Positions 1-9,853 of a stretch of 64,000 bases of DNA are shown piece after piece. The stretch's first letter is position 1. Every line of letters begins with the position of its first letter. Both the position numbers and the translations under genes were made by a program. This stretch comes from Nocardioides alkalitolerans DSM 16699. GTDB lineage: Bacteria > Actinomycetota > Actinomycetes > Propionibacteriales > Nocardioidaceae. The notes beneath the pieces are model-generated. The model had not been told where the DNA came from. It searched no databases and was given only the letters and a program-made list of their open reading frames with translations. The DNA lies in assembly GCF_000426525.1 (NCBI RefSeq), contig NZ_AUFN01000012.1, positions 62,001 to 126,000 on the forward strand, read 5' to 3'.

Positions 1-1
1 G

Positions 2-259
2 CTGACCGGCCAGGACGACGACGTGGCGGCCTACGTGAAGGGGCGGCCGGGGGCCGAGGAGTTCCTCGAGCAGTTCCTGCCCGTGCTGGAGACCGTCGCC
101 GAGGGCTACCTGGCGGAAGGCAAGCGCTTCATGACGATCGCGGTCGGCTGCACCGGGGGCAAGCACCGGAGCGTCGCGATGACCGAGGAGATCGCGGCCC
201 GGCTGCGCGCGCGGGGGTACGACGTGCGCGCCACCCACCGCGACCTCGGACGCGAGTGA
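2..259 (+). CDS. rapZ: RapZ-type P-loop nucleotide-binding protein, C-terminal part
   Basis: Only the last 85 codons lie in the window; the start is off the left edge. The signature GCTGGKHRSV and the ending with an RARGYDVRATHRDL segment match the C-terminal domain of the RapZ/YvcJ family. In enterobacteria this domain binds the small RNA GlmZ and UDP-GlcNAc precursors; in actinobacteria the protein is an ATP/GTP-binding protein of unclear role. The stop overlaps the next start in a GTGA, and the rapZ-yvcK-whiA order is a conserved actinobacterial and firmicute cluster, which supports the call. Confidence 0.93.
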   Translation: MTGQDDDVAAYVKGRPGAEEFLEQFLPVLETVAEGYLAEGKRFMTIAVGCTGGKHRSVAMTEEIAARLRARGYDVRATHRDLGRE

Positions 260-1266
260 CCCGCCGTACGCCCGCCGGCCCGTCCCTCGGACCGGCGCCG
301 GCGCTGCTGCCCGACGTCGCGGTCGTCGCCCTCGGCGGCGGCCACGGCCTGCACGCCTCCCTCTCGGCGCTCCGCCGGGTCGTGGGCGACCTGACGGCGG
401 TCGTCACGGTCGCCGACAACGGCGGCTCGTCCGGACGGCTGCGCGGCGAGTTTGGCGTCCTGCCTCCCGGCGACCTGCGGATGGCCCTGGCGGCGCTCTG
501 CGGCGACGACGACTGGGGCCGCACGTGGGCCGACCTCCTGCAGCACCGGTTCGCCGGCGACGGCGACATGCACGGCCACGTGGTGGGCAACCTCCTGATC
601 GTCGGGCTGTGGGAGCAGCTCGGCGACCACGTGCGTGCCCTGGACTGGGTGGGCCGCCTCCTCGGCGCCCAGGGCCGGGTGCTCCCGATGGCGGTGACCC
701 CGATGGACATCACGGCCGACGTGCGCGGGGCCGACCCGTCGGCCCCCGACGACGTACGACGCGTGCGCGGCCAGGTCGAGGTGGCGAGCACCGCCGGCCG
801 CATCGTCGGCATCCAGCTCGACCCCGAGCACCCCGAGGCCTGTCCCGAGGCCCTCGCGAGCGTCGGCGCCGCCGACTGGGTCGTGCTGGGGCCGGGCTCC
901 TGGTACACGTCGGTGATCCCGCACCTGATGGTGCCCGACCTGCGTCGTGCCCTCGTCCAGACGCCCGCCCAGGTGGCGGTGGTGCTGAACCTCGAGGGCC
1001 AGCCGGGCGAGACGGCGGGCTACGGCCCGGAGGACCACCTGGCCGCGCTGCTCGAGCACGCGCCCGACCTCCGCGTCGACGTCGTGGTGGCCGACCCGGC
1101 GACCGTGGCCGACGCGGCGGCCCTCGACCGCCTCGAGCGCCTGGTGGCCGACGTCGGCGCCCGGCTCGAGGTCGCGCCGGTGGCGGTCGGCGACGGCACC
1201 CCGCGCCACGACCCGCGGCGCCTGGCCGAGGTGTTCGCCCGGGTGATGGGCCCGGCCACCTCCTGA
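256..1266 (+). CDS. YvcK/CofD-like protein (UPF0052, gluconeogenesis factor family)
   Basis: 336 residues starting at a GTG that overlaps the rapZ stop by four bases. The N-terminus has a glycine-rich nucleotide-binding segment (VVALGGGHGLHASL, about residues 17-30) followed by VADNGGSSGRLR, both hallmarks of the CofD-like/YvcK fold. Family members (YvcK in Bacillus, CuvA in Mycobacterium) bind UDP-sugars and link carbon metabolism to cell-wall synthesis; this role is inferred here from family and neighbours. Length is normal for the family. It is not the true F420 enzyme CofD, since its neighbours are rapZ and whiA. Confidence 0.9.
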   Translation: MTRRTPAGPSLGPAPALLPDVAVVALGGGHGLHASLSALRRVVGDLTAVVTVADNGGSSGRLRGEFGVLPPGDLRMALAALCGDDDWGRTWADLLQHRFAGDGDMHGHVVGNLLIVGLWEQLGDHVRALDWVGRLLGAQGRVLPMAVTPMDITADVRGADPSAPDDVRRVRGQVEVASTAGRIVGIQLDPEHPEACPEALASVGAADWVVLGPGSWYTSVIPHLMVPDLRRALVQTPAQVAVVLNLEGQPGETAGYGPEDHLAALLEHAPDLRVDVVVADPATVADAAALDRLERLVADVGARLEVAPVAVGDGTPRHDPRRLAEVFARVMGPATS

Positions 1267-1350
1267 GCCGTCGTCGTCGGCTCCGTGGTGCAGACCACGG
1301 GCCTCCGTGCGAGGCGGAGGATCGTTGACCGCCGTGGCAAGATGCGCCCC

Positions 1351-2337
1351 ATGGCGATGACGGCTCAGGTGAAGGCGGAGCTCTCGAACACGCACATCAC
1401 CAAGACGTGTTGCCGCAAGGCCGAGGTGGCGTCGCTGCTGAGGTTCGCCGGCGGCCTCCACATCGTCGCCGGACGCATCGTCGTCGAGGCCGAGCTCGAC
1501 ACCGGGGCAGCCGCCCGACGCCTCCGCAAGGACGTCAAGGAGGTCTACGGCCACGACTCCGACGTGGTGCTGGTGCAGGGCAACGGCATCCGCAAGGGCA
1601 GCCGCTACCTCGTGCGCGTGGTGAAGGACGGCGAGGCACTGGCGCGGCAGACGGGCCTCCTCGACGCCCGTGGCCGCCCGGTCCGGGGCCTCCCTCCCCA
1701 GGTCGTCTCCGGGGGTGGCTGCGACTCCGTCGCCGCGTGGCGCGGCGCGTTCCTGGCCCACGGCTCGCTCACCGAGCCCGGCCGGTCGTCCTCGCTCGAG
1801 GTCACGTGCCCGGGCCCCGAGGCCGCCCTCGCGCTCGTCGGGGTGGCCCGTCGGCTGGGCATCCAGGCGAAGGCCCGCGAGGTGCGCGGCGTCGACCGCG
1901 TCGTCGTGCGCGACGGTGACGCCATCGGCGCGCTGCTGACGCGGCTCGGTGCCCACGAGGCGCTGATGGCGTGGGAGGAGCGGCGGATGCGCCGCGAGGT
2001 CCGTGCGACCGCCAACCGCCTCGCCAACTTCGACGACGCGAACCTGCGCCGGTCCGCGCGCGCTGCCGTCGCCGCGGGTGCGCGCGTCGAGCGCGCGCTG
2101 GAGATCCTGGCCGAGGAGGTGCCCGACCACCTCAAGCTGGCCGGCCACCTGCGCCTCGAGCACAAGCAGGCGTCGCTGGAGGAGCTGGGCCAGCTGCACG
2201 AGCCCGTGCTGACGAAGGACGCCATCGCGGGCCGCATCCGCCGTCTCCTCGCGATGGCCGACAAGCGCGCGGAGGAGCTGGGCATCCCCGACACGGAGTC
2301 GTCGCTGACGCCCGACATGCTGGCCGAGGAGGCCTGA
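1351..2337 (+). CDS. whiA: WhiA sporulation/cell-division transcription regulator
   Basis: 328 residues from ATG 1351 ([12 protein letters not shown]), the start that fits the family; the frame is open further upstream but without conserved sequence. The N-terminal two thirds is a degenerate LAGLIDADG homing-endonuclease fold ([17 protein letters not shown] at the start), and the last third is a helix-turn-helix ([14 protein letters not shown] and [17 protein letters not shown]). In Streptomyces WhiA works with WhiB to switch on septation genes; in non-sporulating relatives it influences division and chromosome segregation. Third gene of the conserved rapZ-yvcK-whiA trio; 84 bp separate it from yvcK. 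Confidence 0.95.
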   Translation: MAMTAQVKAELSNTHITKTCCRKAEVASLLRFAGGLHIVAGRIVVEAELDTGAAARRLRKDVKEVYGHDSDVVLVQGNGIRKGSRYLVRVVKDGEALARQTGLLDARGRPVRGLPPQVVSGGGCDSVAAWRGAFLAHGSLTEPGRSSSLEVTCPGPEAALALVGVARRLGIQAKAREVRGVDRVVVRDGDAIGALLTRLGAHEALMAWEERRMRREVRATANRLANFDDANLRRSARAAVAAGARVERALEILAEEVPDHLKLAGHLRLEHKQASLEELGQLHEPVLTKDAIAGRIRRLLAMADKRAEELGIPDTESSLTPDMLAEEA

Positions 2338-3473
<1,136 letters not shown>

Positions 3474-3474
<1 letters not shown>

Positions 3475-4685
3475 TGGCGGTTCTCGACGGCACCCTGGGC
3501 GCCCTCGGCGACGTCCAGGGCAAGCGGGTGCTGGTCCGGTCCGACCTCAACGTGCCGCTCGACGGCACGACGATCACCGACGACGGTCGCATCCGCGCCA
3601 GCGTCCCGACCATCCAGGCGCTCGCGGGTGCGGGCGCCCGGGTGGTCGTGACGGCGCACCTCGGTCGGCCGAAGGGAGCGCCGGACCCGGCGTACTCGCT
3701 CGGTCCCGTCGCCGCCCGCCTGGGCGAGCTGCTCGGCGCCCCGGTCGCCTTCGCCACCGACACGGTGGGGGAGAGCGCCCAGGGCGTCGTCGCCGGCCTG
3801 GCCGACGGTGACGTCGCGGTGCTGGAGAACGTCCGCTTCAACGCGGGCGAGACCAGCAAGGACGAGACGGAGCGCGGTGCGTTCGCCGACCAGCTCGCGG
3901 CCCTCGCCGACGCGTTCGTCTCCGACGGCTTCGGCGTCGTCCACCGCAAGCAGGCGAGCGTGTACGACGTGGCGCAGCGCCTGCCGCACGCCATGGGCAC
4001 CCTCGTGGGCACGGAGATCGACGTCCTGCGTCGCCTCACCGAGAACCCCGAGCGTCCGTACGTCGTCGTGCTCGGCGGGTCGAAGGTCTCCGACAAGCTC
4101 GGCGTGATCGACAACCTGCTGGGCAAGGCCGACAAGCTGCTCATCGGCGGCGGCATGGTCTTCACCTTCCTCAAGGCCCAGGGCCACGAGGTGGGACGCA
4201 GCCTGCTCGAGGACGACCAGCTCGACGTCTGCCGCGAGTACCTGCGGCGCGCGGAGGAGTCGGGCGTCGAGATCCTCCTGCCGTCCGACATCGTCGTCGA
4301 CAGCGAGTTCCCGACGGGCGCGACCGACCCCGACCCGATCGTGGTCCCGGCGTCGAACATCCCGGCGAGCACGCTCGGTCTCGACATCGGGCCCGACTCG
4401 GCCGCGACGTTCGCGGCGGCCCTGGCCGACGCGCGGACGGTGTTCTGGAACGGACCCATGGGCGTGTTCGAGGTGCCGGCCTTCGCGGGCGGCACCCGGG
4501 CGGTCGCCGAGGCGCTCACGAAGGTCGACGGCCTCACGGTCGTCGGCGGTGGCGACTCGGCCGCGGCCGTCCGCACGCTCGGCTTCGACGAGGCGGCCTT
4601 CGGCCACATCTCGACGGGCGGGGGCGCGAGCCTCGAGTACCTGGAGGGCAAGGAGCTCCCCGGCGTGAAGGTTCTGGAGGACTGA
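3474..4685 (+). CDS. pgk: Phosphoglycerate kinase
   Basis: 403 residues; transfers phosphate from 1,3-bisphosphoglycerate to ADP. The substrate-binding N-domain has [13 protein letters not shown] (about residues 17-29) and TAHLGRPKG; the nucleotide domain has NGPMGVFE and the [10 protein letters not shown] motif, followed by [19 protein letters not shown]. Start codon and stop codon each overlap the neighbouring gene by one base (TGATG), so translation with gap and tpiA is probably coupled. Normal length, no anomalies. Confidence 0.97.
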
Positions 4686-5488
4686 TGGCCGCGAAGAAGC
4701 AGGGCCGCACGCCGCTCATGGCGGGCAACTGGAAGATGAACCTGAACCACCTCGAAGGGGTGGCGCTGGTCCAGAAGCTCGCCTGGACGCTGTCGGACAA
4801 GAAGCACGACTACGACAAGGCCGAGGTCGTCGTCGTCCCGCCGTTCACCGACCTGCGGTCCGTGCAGACGCTCGTCGACGGTGACCGGCTGAAGATCAAG
4901 TACGGCGCCCAGGACGTCTCGACGCAGGACTCGGGCGCGTACACGGGCGAGATCTCCGCGGGGATGCTCGCGAAGCTCGGCTGCTCGTACGTCGTGGTGG
5001 GCCACTCGGAGCGGCGTGAGTACCACGCCGAGTCCGACGCCGTCGTCAACGCCAAGGCGGTCAAGGCGCTCGCGGCCGGCATCACGCCGATCGTCTGCGT
5101 CGGCGAGGGCCTGCCCGTCCGCCAGGCGGGCGAGCACGTCGCCCACACGCTCGCGCAGGTCGAGGGCTCGCTCGCGGGCTTCACGGCCGAGCAGGTCGCC
5201 GGCCTGGTCGTCGCCTACGAGCCCGTCTGGGCCATCGGCACGGGCGAGGTCGCGACGCCGGAGGACGCGCAGGAGGTGTGCGCGGCGATCCGTGCCCGCA
5301 TCCGCGAGCTCCACGGCGACGCGGCGGCCGACGGTGTCCGCGTGCTGTACGGCGGGTCCGTCAAGGCGGGCAACATCGCCGGCATCATGGTCAAGGACGA
5401 CGTGGACGGCGCCCTCGTCGGGGGTGCCAGCCTGCAGGCCGACGAGTTCGGCGGCGTCTGCCGGTTCTACGACATGCCGGTTCTCTGA
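4685..5488 (+). CDS. tpiA: Triosephosphate isomerase
   Basis: 267 residues; interconverts dihydroxyacetone phosphate and glyceraldehyde 3-phosphate. Visible active-site elements are the NWKMN segment (catalytic Lys), the catalytic His in VVGHSERRE, the catalytic Glu in [11 protein letters not shown], and the phosphate-binding LYGGSVK near the end. Last gene of the gap-pgk-tpiA unit and followed immediately by a strong hairpin terminator. Confidence 0.97.
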   Translation: MAAKKQGRTPLMAGNWKMNLNHLEGVALVQKLAWTLSDKKHDYDKAEVVVVPPFTDLRSVQTLVDGDRLKIKYGAQDVSTQDSGAYTGEISAGMLAKLGCSYVVVGHSERREYHAESDAVVNAKAVKALAAGITPIVCVGEGLPVRQAGEHVAHTLAQVEGSLAGFTAEQVAGLVVAYEPVWAIGTGEVATPEDAQEVCAAIRARIRELHGDAAADGVRVLYGGSVKAGNIAGIMVKDDVDGALVGGASLQADEFGGVCRFYDMPVL

Positions 5489-5503
5489 CCCAGCTCCGCA
5501 GGA

Positions 5504-5539
5504 GGTGGTCGGGCAGCGCGTGTGCGCTGCCCGACCACC
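5504..5539 (+). terminator. Hairpin terminator after tpiA
   Basis: Perfect inverted repeat: GGTGGTCGGGCAGCG at 5504-5518 pairs with 5525-5539, and one more C-G pair closes a GTGT tetraloop, a 16-bp stem. There is no U-tract, as is common for actinobacterial terminators. It lies 15 bp after the tpiA stop and 27 bp before the secG start, so it may also attenuate read-through into secG. Confidence 0.75.
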
Positions 5540-5566
5540 ACCGCTCGTGACGTAAGGTTGCCCACC

Positions 5567-5809
5567 GTGACACTCCTCTTCACCATCGTGCTGATGGTCA
5601 CCAGCGCTCTGATGATCCTGCTCGTGCTGCTGCACAAGGGTCGCGGTGGCGGTCTCTCCGACATGTTCGGTGGCGGCGTCTCGACCGGTCTCGGCGGTTC
5701 GTCGGTGGCCGAGCGCAACCTCGACCGCTACACCATCGGCATCGGCATCATCTGGTTCGCCAGCGTCATCGCCCTCGGGCTGCTCCTGGCCTACGACGGC
5801 CAGGTCTGA
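5567..5809 (+). CDS. secG: Preprotein translocase subunit SecG
   Basis: 80 residues from GTG 5567 (VTLLFTIVLMVTS). Two membrane segments (about residues 3-22 and 55-75) flank a glycine-rich cytoplasmic loop with HKGRGGGLSDMFGGG, the SecG signature. SecG binds SecYE and assists protein export. Its place after the glycolytic cluster is typical for actinobacteria. It is followed after 7 bp by rbpA. Confidence 0.95.
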   Translation: MTLLFTIVLMVTSALMILLVLLHKGRGGGLSDMFGGGVSTGLGGSSVAERNLDRYTIGIGIIWFASVIALGLLLAYDGQV

Positions 5810-5816
5810 GGCCCCG

Positions 5817-6176
5817 ATGGGCAGGAGCGGCGGCGCCGTCCGAGGCATGCGCATCGGTTCCGGACCGATGGGCGAGGCGGAGCGCGGCGAGGCAGCCCCT
5901 CGTCAGACCGTCACCTACTTCTGTGCGCACGACCACCGCTCGGTGATCACGTTCGCGATCGAGGCGGAGGCCCCGGCGTCCTGGGACTGCCCCAAGTGCG
6001 GCCTCCCCGCCAGCCTCGACTCGGAGAACCGACCGGCGGCACCGCGCAACGAGCCGTACAAGACGCACCTCGCCTACGTGAAGGAGCGCCGTTCCGACCA
6101 GGAGGCCCAGGTGCTCCTCGACGAGGCGGTCACGACGCTGCGCACGCGCCGGGCCAACGGCGACCTGATCTTCTGA
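5817..6176 (+). CDS. rbpA: RNA polymerase-binding protein RbpA
   Basis: 119 residues from ATG 5817; later in-frame ATGs at 5847 and 5868 are possible starts. RbpA is an actinobacterial transcription factor that binds group 1/2 sigma factors and stabilises the open complex. Visible: the basic linker APRQTVTYFC, the zinc-type core with CAHDH and CPKC, then the sigma-interaction domain KTHLAYVKERRS followed by a helix. The N-terminal tail differs from that of mycobacterial RbpA, which is usual across families. It sits directly after secG and probably shares its transcript. Confidence 0.93.
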   Translation: MGRSGGAVRGMRIGSGPMGEAERGEAAPRQTVTYFCAHDHRSVITFAIEAEAPASWDCPKCGLPASLDSENRPAAPRNEPYKTHLAYVKERRSDQEAQVLLDEAVTTLRTRRANGDLIF

Positions 6177-6186
6177 CGCCCTCGGC

Positions 6187-6302
6187 CGAGCTGTCGCGTC
6201 TGCACGCTCGGATCGTGTCGAGCTGTCGCGTCTGCACGCTCGGATCGTGTCGAGCTGTCGCGTCTGCACGCTCGGATCGTGCCGAGCTGTCGCGTCTGCA
6301 CG
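6187..6302. repeat. Tandem repeat array A (32-bp period, 3.6 copies)
   Basis: Three full units at 6187-6218, 6219-6250 and 6251-6282 and a partial unit at 6283-6302. Each unit begins with the 20-nt core CGAGCTGTCGCGTCTGCACG and continues with a 12-nt spacer CTCGGATCGTGT (last base C in unit 3). The spacer end and core end can form a short stem (CGTGY with GCACG) around the core. The array lies between rbpA and the end of the AbiEi/DUF559-type gene. The same core, inverted and slightly changed, recurs at 7366-7449. Confidence 0.95.
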
Positions 6303-6323
6303 ATGTGGCGTAGGCGTGTCGCT

Positions 6324-7298
6324 CTATGCAGCTCGTCGTCCTGACCGAGCACGCGCCGCCACGAGCCCGTCGTCGATGATCCTCTCGATGTCACGCTCGG
6401 GCCCGTAGACGTTCTTCGCCCGGACCGGGGCCACCAGGTATCCGTGGTGCTCGGCCATCCAGGTCCGCCGTACCCGGTCGTGCTCGACCTGCTCGGCCGA
6501 CGAGTGCCACTCCTCCCCGTCGTACTCGACCGCGAAGCGCACCGCCTTCCGGCCGAGATCCAGGCGTACGACGACCACGCCGACCTCGCGGATCTCGATC
6601 TGGAGGTCGGGAGGCTCGAGGCCCATGTCGATCCATCGCAGCCGACAGACCGATTCACCCGGCGACTCCGACCGCCCGTCGGCCAGCGGTGCGAGCTCAC
6701 GGAGGTGGGTGATCCACCGTTCACCCCTGAACCGTTCCACCCCGTCGAGCAGCTCGTCCCTCGGGAAGACCCCCAGCCTGAGCATGGCGTCCAGACCGCT
6801 CAACGCGTGCTCGCGCTGACGGACCCTCCCGAGGTCCCACGCCGTACGCAGCGCGCTCGTGACCCTGAGCCCTTCGACGTCGACCACGTCACCGGCGGAG
6901 AAGGCCCGCTGACCGCTGTCGGCGAGGGTCGACCTGAGCCGCTCGTGACCCGCCGGACGGAACATTCGAATCGGCTGCAGCTCGAGGTGCTCGTTCGGCG
7001 CGAGCACCATCGGTGCACCATGGAGCCAGGCCGCGTGGCGGTCGCAGACGATCGCATCCGGGGGCACGACGAGGGCGAGGCTCTGCACCCTGAGATGCGT
7101 GCTGTCGGGAACCTGGGCGGCGACGTAAACGCCCTTCACCACACGGCGGAGATGGCCCGAGCGGACGAGCTGAGTCAGCCAGGAGCGCGGGATGCCTTCC
7201 CGCCGCGCAGCCTGCGGCGTGAACGGCGACGTCACGGGCATCGGGAAGCTGTCGTCGAGCAGGGGCGCGGACTGGAGAGCGTGGAGAGCCATGCCCAC
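6324..7298 (-). CDS. AbiEi antitoxin-like N-terminal domain plus DUF559/Vsr-like nuclease-fold domain
   Basis: 324 residues from GTG 7298 (an ATG lies two codons later). Residues about 20-60 (TPQAARREGIPRSWLTQLVR, then VVKGVYVAA) form the winged-helix domain annotated as AbiEi type IV antitoxin. The C-terminus (about 225-315) has FAVEYDGEEWHSS and HGYLVAPVRAKNVYG, typical of DUF559, a restriction-endonuclease-like fold related to Vsr. No toxin partner is adjacent, so a toxin-antitoxin role is not supported by context. Multiple copies of such genes per genome are common in actinobacteria. Both ends are flanked by related tandem repeats in opposite orientation. Confidence 0.7.
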   Translation of the reverse strand: MGMALHALQSAPLLDDSFPMPVTSPFTPQAARREGIPRSWLTQLVRSGHLRRVVKGVYVAAQVPDSTHLRVQSLALVVPPDAIVCDRHAAWLHGAPMVLAPNEHLELQPIRMFRPAGHERLRSTLADSGQRAFSAGDVVDVEGLRVTSALRTAWDLGRVRQREHALSGLDAMLRLGVFPRDELLDGVERFRGERWITHLRELAPLADGRSESPGESVCRLRWIDMGLEPPDLQIEIREVGVVVVRLDLGRKAVRFAVEYDGEEWHSSAEQVEHDRVRRTWMAEHHGYLVAPVRAKNVYGPERDIERIIDDGLVAARARSGRRAA

Positions 7299-7365
7299 AG
7301 GCTGCGCAAGGCAGGCAGCGCCGACACCAGGAGTTCACGGGCTGTGGACAACTCCCCGGAGGCCG

Positions 7366-7449
7366 GTGCAGACCCGACAACTCGGCACCGCTGGACCGTG
7401 CAGACCCGACAACTCGGCACCGCTGGACCGTGCAAACCCGACAACTCGG
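7366..7449. repeat. Tandem repeat array B (32-bp period, 2.6 copies)
   Basis: Units at 7366-7397 and 7398-7429 with a partial third at 7430-7449. The core GTGCAGACCCGACAACTCGG is the reverse complement of the array A core with two or three substitutions; the 12-nt spacer (CACCGCTGGACC) is unrelated in sequence but equal in length. The array sits between the start of the AbiEi/DUF559-type gene and the end of pgl. Read on the minus strand it again gives GTGC-core-GCAC, so the short stem is kept. Confidence 0.95.
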
Positions 7450-7455
7450 GCCGGA

Positions 7456-8202
7456 TCAGGGTGAGAGCAGGCTGGCCGCTGCCTCGTCGAGCCACCACAC
7501 GGTGTCGTCGTGGCCGCGCACGCCGACCGCGGGGATCGCGCTCGCGTCGGCGGGCTCGGGGTGCGTCGCCGTACCGCCCCAGGCCTGCGCCACCGCGTCG
7601 GCCTTGCCGTCGCCGCTCACGAGGAACCACACCGCCGACGCGTGGTTGAGGGCCTCGAAGGTGAGGGTGACACGCTCCGCCGGGGGCTTGGGGGAGTCGG
7701 TGACCGCGACGGCGATCGCGTCGGTGGCCTCCAGCTGCGGGTAGCCCGGGAAGAGCGAGGCGACGTGTCCGTCGGGCCCGACGCCGAGCATGAGCACGTC
7801 GAACCGTCCACCGCCGTGGGCGCGCAGGGCAGCGCCGTACGCCGCTGCGGCCTCCTCGACCGAGGCGGCGTCGTCGGACGACGGCACCTCGTGGACCTGG
7901 GTCGCGCCCACCGCGTCGAGGAACGCTGCCCGCGCCTGGCCGGCGTTGCGCTCGGGTGAGTCCGCCGCGACGAAGCGCTCGTCGCCGAACCAGAACACGA
8001 CCCGGGCGAAGTCGACGCCGGCATCCGACGCGAGCCGGGCGACCTCGCGGTGGATCGCCTCGGCGATGGTTCCCCCCGTCAGGCCGACATGGGGCTCTCG
8101 CCCCTCGGCCTGGACGGCGGCGAGCCGCTCGAGGAGAGCGGTCGCCACCGTCGCCGCCAGGGCGCCGGCGTCGGGAGAGACCTCGCGACGCGGCGCGGTC
8201 AC
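7456..8202 (-). CDS. pgl: 6-phosphogluconolactonase
   Basis: 248 residues from GTG 8202, which overlaps the pgi stop by four bases. It hydrolyses 6-phosphogluconolactone in the oxidative pentose phosphate pathway. Family motifs are VGLTGGTIAEAIH near the N-terminus, the FWFGDERFV segment (about residue 70) and MLGVGPDGHVASLFPG (about residue 140). Last gene of the leftward tkt-tal-pgi-pgl operon. Glucose-6-phosphate dehydrogenase (zwf) and opcA, which commonly precede pgl in actinobacteria, are absent here. Confidence 0.95.
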   Translation of the reverse strand: MTAPRREVSPDAGALAATVATALLERLAAVQAEGREPHVGLTGGTIAEAIHREVARLASDAGVDFARVVFWFGDERFVAADSPERNAGQARAAFLDAVGATQVHEVPSSDDAASVEEAAAAYGAALRAHGGGRFDVLMLGVGPDGHVASLFPGYPQLEATDAIAVAVTDSPKPPAERVTLTFEALNHASAVWFLVSGDGKADAVAQAWGGTATHPEPADASAIPAVGVRGHDDTVWWLDEAAASLLSP

Positions 8203-9842
8203 GGCGCCAGCGCCTGGCGGACCGTCGCCAGGCCGTTCGGCGACGTCACGTGCAGCCGGAGCACCGGGCGGCCCTTGTCGGCAAGCACCTGGCCGTCACC
8301 GACCGCCTGCGCGGTGATGAACTCGCCGAGGGTGAACGGGCGGTCCGGCACGGCGAGGTCCTCCGCGGGCGTCCCCGTGATCTGCAGGTAGACCCCGGTG
8401 TCGGGGCCACCCTTGTGGTACTGCCCGGTCGAGTGCAGGAACCGGGGTCCCCAGCCGAAGGTAACCGGCCGCTCCGTGCGCACCGCGAGGCCGCCCCGCA
8501 CCTCGGCCAGGTCCGCGTCGCGGAACCGGTCGAGGTAGGCCTGCACCGCGACGTATCCCGTGACGCCGTCGAGGTGCGCCAGGAGCGCGCTCACGGCACC
8601 GTCGACCGACCCGACGCCCGCCGGCAGCCAGCCGGGGGAGGCGAAAACGGTCACGTCGCCGATCTCGAACGCGGGCGAACGCTCATCGCCCCCGCCGTCG
8701 AGCATGCTCCGCGCAGCGGCCTTGGCGCTCTCGACGTCGGGCTGGTCGAACGGGTTGATGCCGATGACGCGGCCGGCCGTGACCGTGGCGTACTCCCACA
8801 GCAGCATCTGGGCACCGAGCGAGGCGTCCACCGCGGCGCCCCAGCCGGAGGCCGGGGGACGGGTGTCGAACACGAGGTCCGGACCGAACGACACCAGCAC
8901 CTCGTCCCGGGTGCTGGGCGCGAAGTTGGGCGCATCGACGGACTCGACGACCACGGGCAGGATGCCCTTGCCGTGCTTGCCCGTGGACTCGGCGACGAGC
9001 TGCTCGATCCAGTCGCCCAGGCCCGGGTAGGACGACCCGGCCGACGCGAGCACGAGCTTGTCGACGCCCTCGAGGTTGGCCGCGCCGAGCAGGCCGCCGA
9101 GCCGCAGCCCGGGGTTGTCGACCGAGTCCTCCTCGAGCGCGGGGCGGATCGCCTCGGCCTCCTCGAGCAGGCCGCCGATGTCGGCCCCGGCGAGACCCGA
9201 CGGCACGAGGCCGAACGCCGTGAGGGCCGAGTAGCGACCGCCGACCGTCGGGTCGGCCACGAACACGCGGTAGCCGGCCTCCGTGGCGGACTCGAACAGG
9301 GGCGAGCCCGGGTCGGTGACGACGACGATGCGGCCGACGGGGTCGATGCCGGCGTCGCGGAACGCCTGCTCGTAGACCCGCTTCTGGCTGTCGGTCTCGA
9401 CGGTGCCGCCCGACTTGGACGACACGACGACGACGGTCTCGGAGAGCCGGTCACCCACGAAGGAGCGGACGAAGTCGGGGTCGGACGAGTCCAGCACCCC
9501 GAGGTCGACACCCGCGGCGCCGCAGATGACCTCGGGCGCCAGCGACGAGCCCCCCATGCCGCACAGCACGACGCGCGTGACACCGGCGGAGCGGAGCTCC
9601 TCGCGGAGCGCCTCGATCTGCGGCACCAGCTCGCGGGAGGCGGTGCTCAGCGCCACCCAGCCGAGCCGCTTGGCCGACTCCTCCTCCGCCTCGGGACCCC
9701 ACAGCGTGGCGTCCTTCGCGGCGATCCGCGACGCGACGCGGTCCGTGGCGAGCTCGCCGACCACCTCGGCGAGGCGGGCCTCGTCGCGGTAGCCGAACGT
9801 GAGGTCGTACGTCGTGCCGGTCGCCCTGCTCCAGTCCGTCAT
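8199..9842 (-). CDS. pgi: Glucose-6-phosphate isomerase
   Basis: 547 residues. It carries the phosphosugar-isomerase core with CGMGGSSLAPE (about residues 94-104), VVSSKSGGTVET (sugar-phosphate loop) and the signature GGRYSALTAFGLVP. It interconverts glucose 6-phosphate and fructose 6-phosphate. It overlaps pgl by four bases and lies 11 bp after tal, so all are one operon. This is the actinobacterial variant found in tkt-tal-pgi clusters. Confidence 0.95.
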   Translation of the reverse strand: MTDWSRATGTTYDLTFGYRDEARLAEVVGELATDRVASRIAAKDATLWGPEAEEESAKRLGWVALSTASRELVPQIEALREELRSAGVTRVVLCGMGGSSLAPEVICGAAGVDLGVLDSSDPDFVRSFVGDRLSETVVVVSSKSGGTVETDSQKRVYEQAFRDAGIDPVGRIVVVTDPGSPLFESATEAGYRVFVADPTVGGRYSALTAFGLVPSGLAGADIGGLLEEAEAIRPALEEDSVDNPGLRLGGLLGAANLEGVDKLVLASAGSSYPGLGDWIEQLVAESTGKHGKGILPVVVESVDAPNFAPSTRDEVLVSFGPDLVFDTRPPASGWGAAVDASLGAQMLLWEYATVTAGRVIGINPFDQPDVESAKAAARSMLDGGGDERSPAFEIGDVTVFASPGWLPAGVGSVDGAVSALLAHLDGVTGYVAVQAYLDRFRDADLAEVRGGLAVRTERPVTFGWGPRFLHSTGQYHKGGPDTGVYLQITGTPAEDLAVPDRPFTLGEFITAQAVGDGQVLADKGRPVLRLHVTSPNGLATVRQALAP

Positions 9843-9853
9843 CGTCGCGCCCG

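Noticed and set aside
256..1266. CofD, the F420 biosynthesis enzyme
   Set aside because: The neighbours rapZ and whiA identify the YvcK branch of the CofD-like family.
6187..6302. Array A as a CRISPR
   Set aside because: The 12-nt spacers are identical within the array, far too short, and no cas genes are near. It is a simple tandem repeat.
6324..7298. Complete AbiE toxin-antitoxin system
   Set aside because: Only an AbiEi-like N-terminal domain is present, fused to a DUF559-type domain; no AbiEii nucleotidyltransferase lies nearby.
7343..7351. Single DnaA box (TTGTCCACA on the minus strand)
   Set aside because: One isolated 9-mer between two metabolic-region genes with no cluster, unlike the iteron region at 60.5 kb; probably chance.
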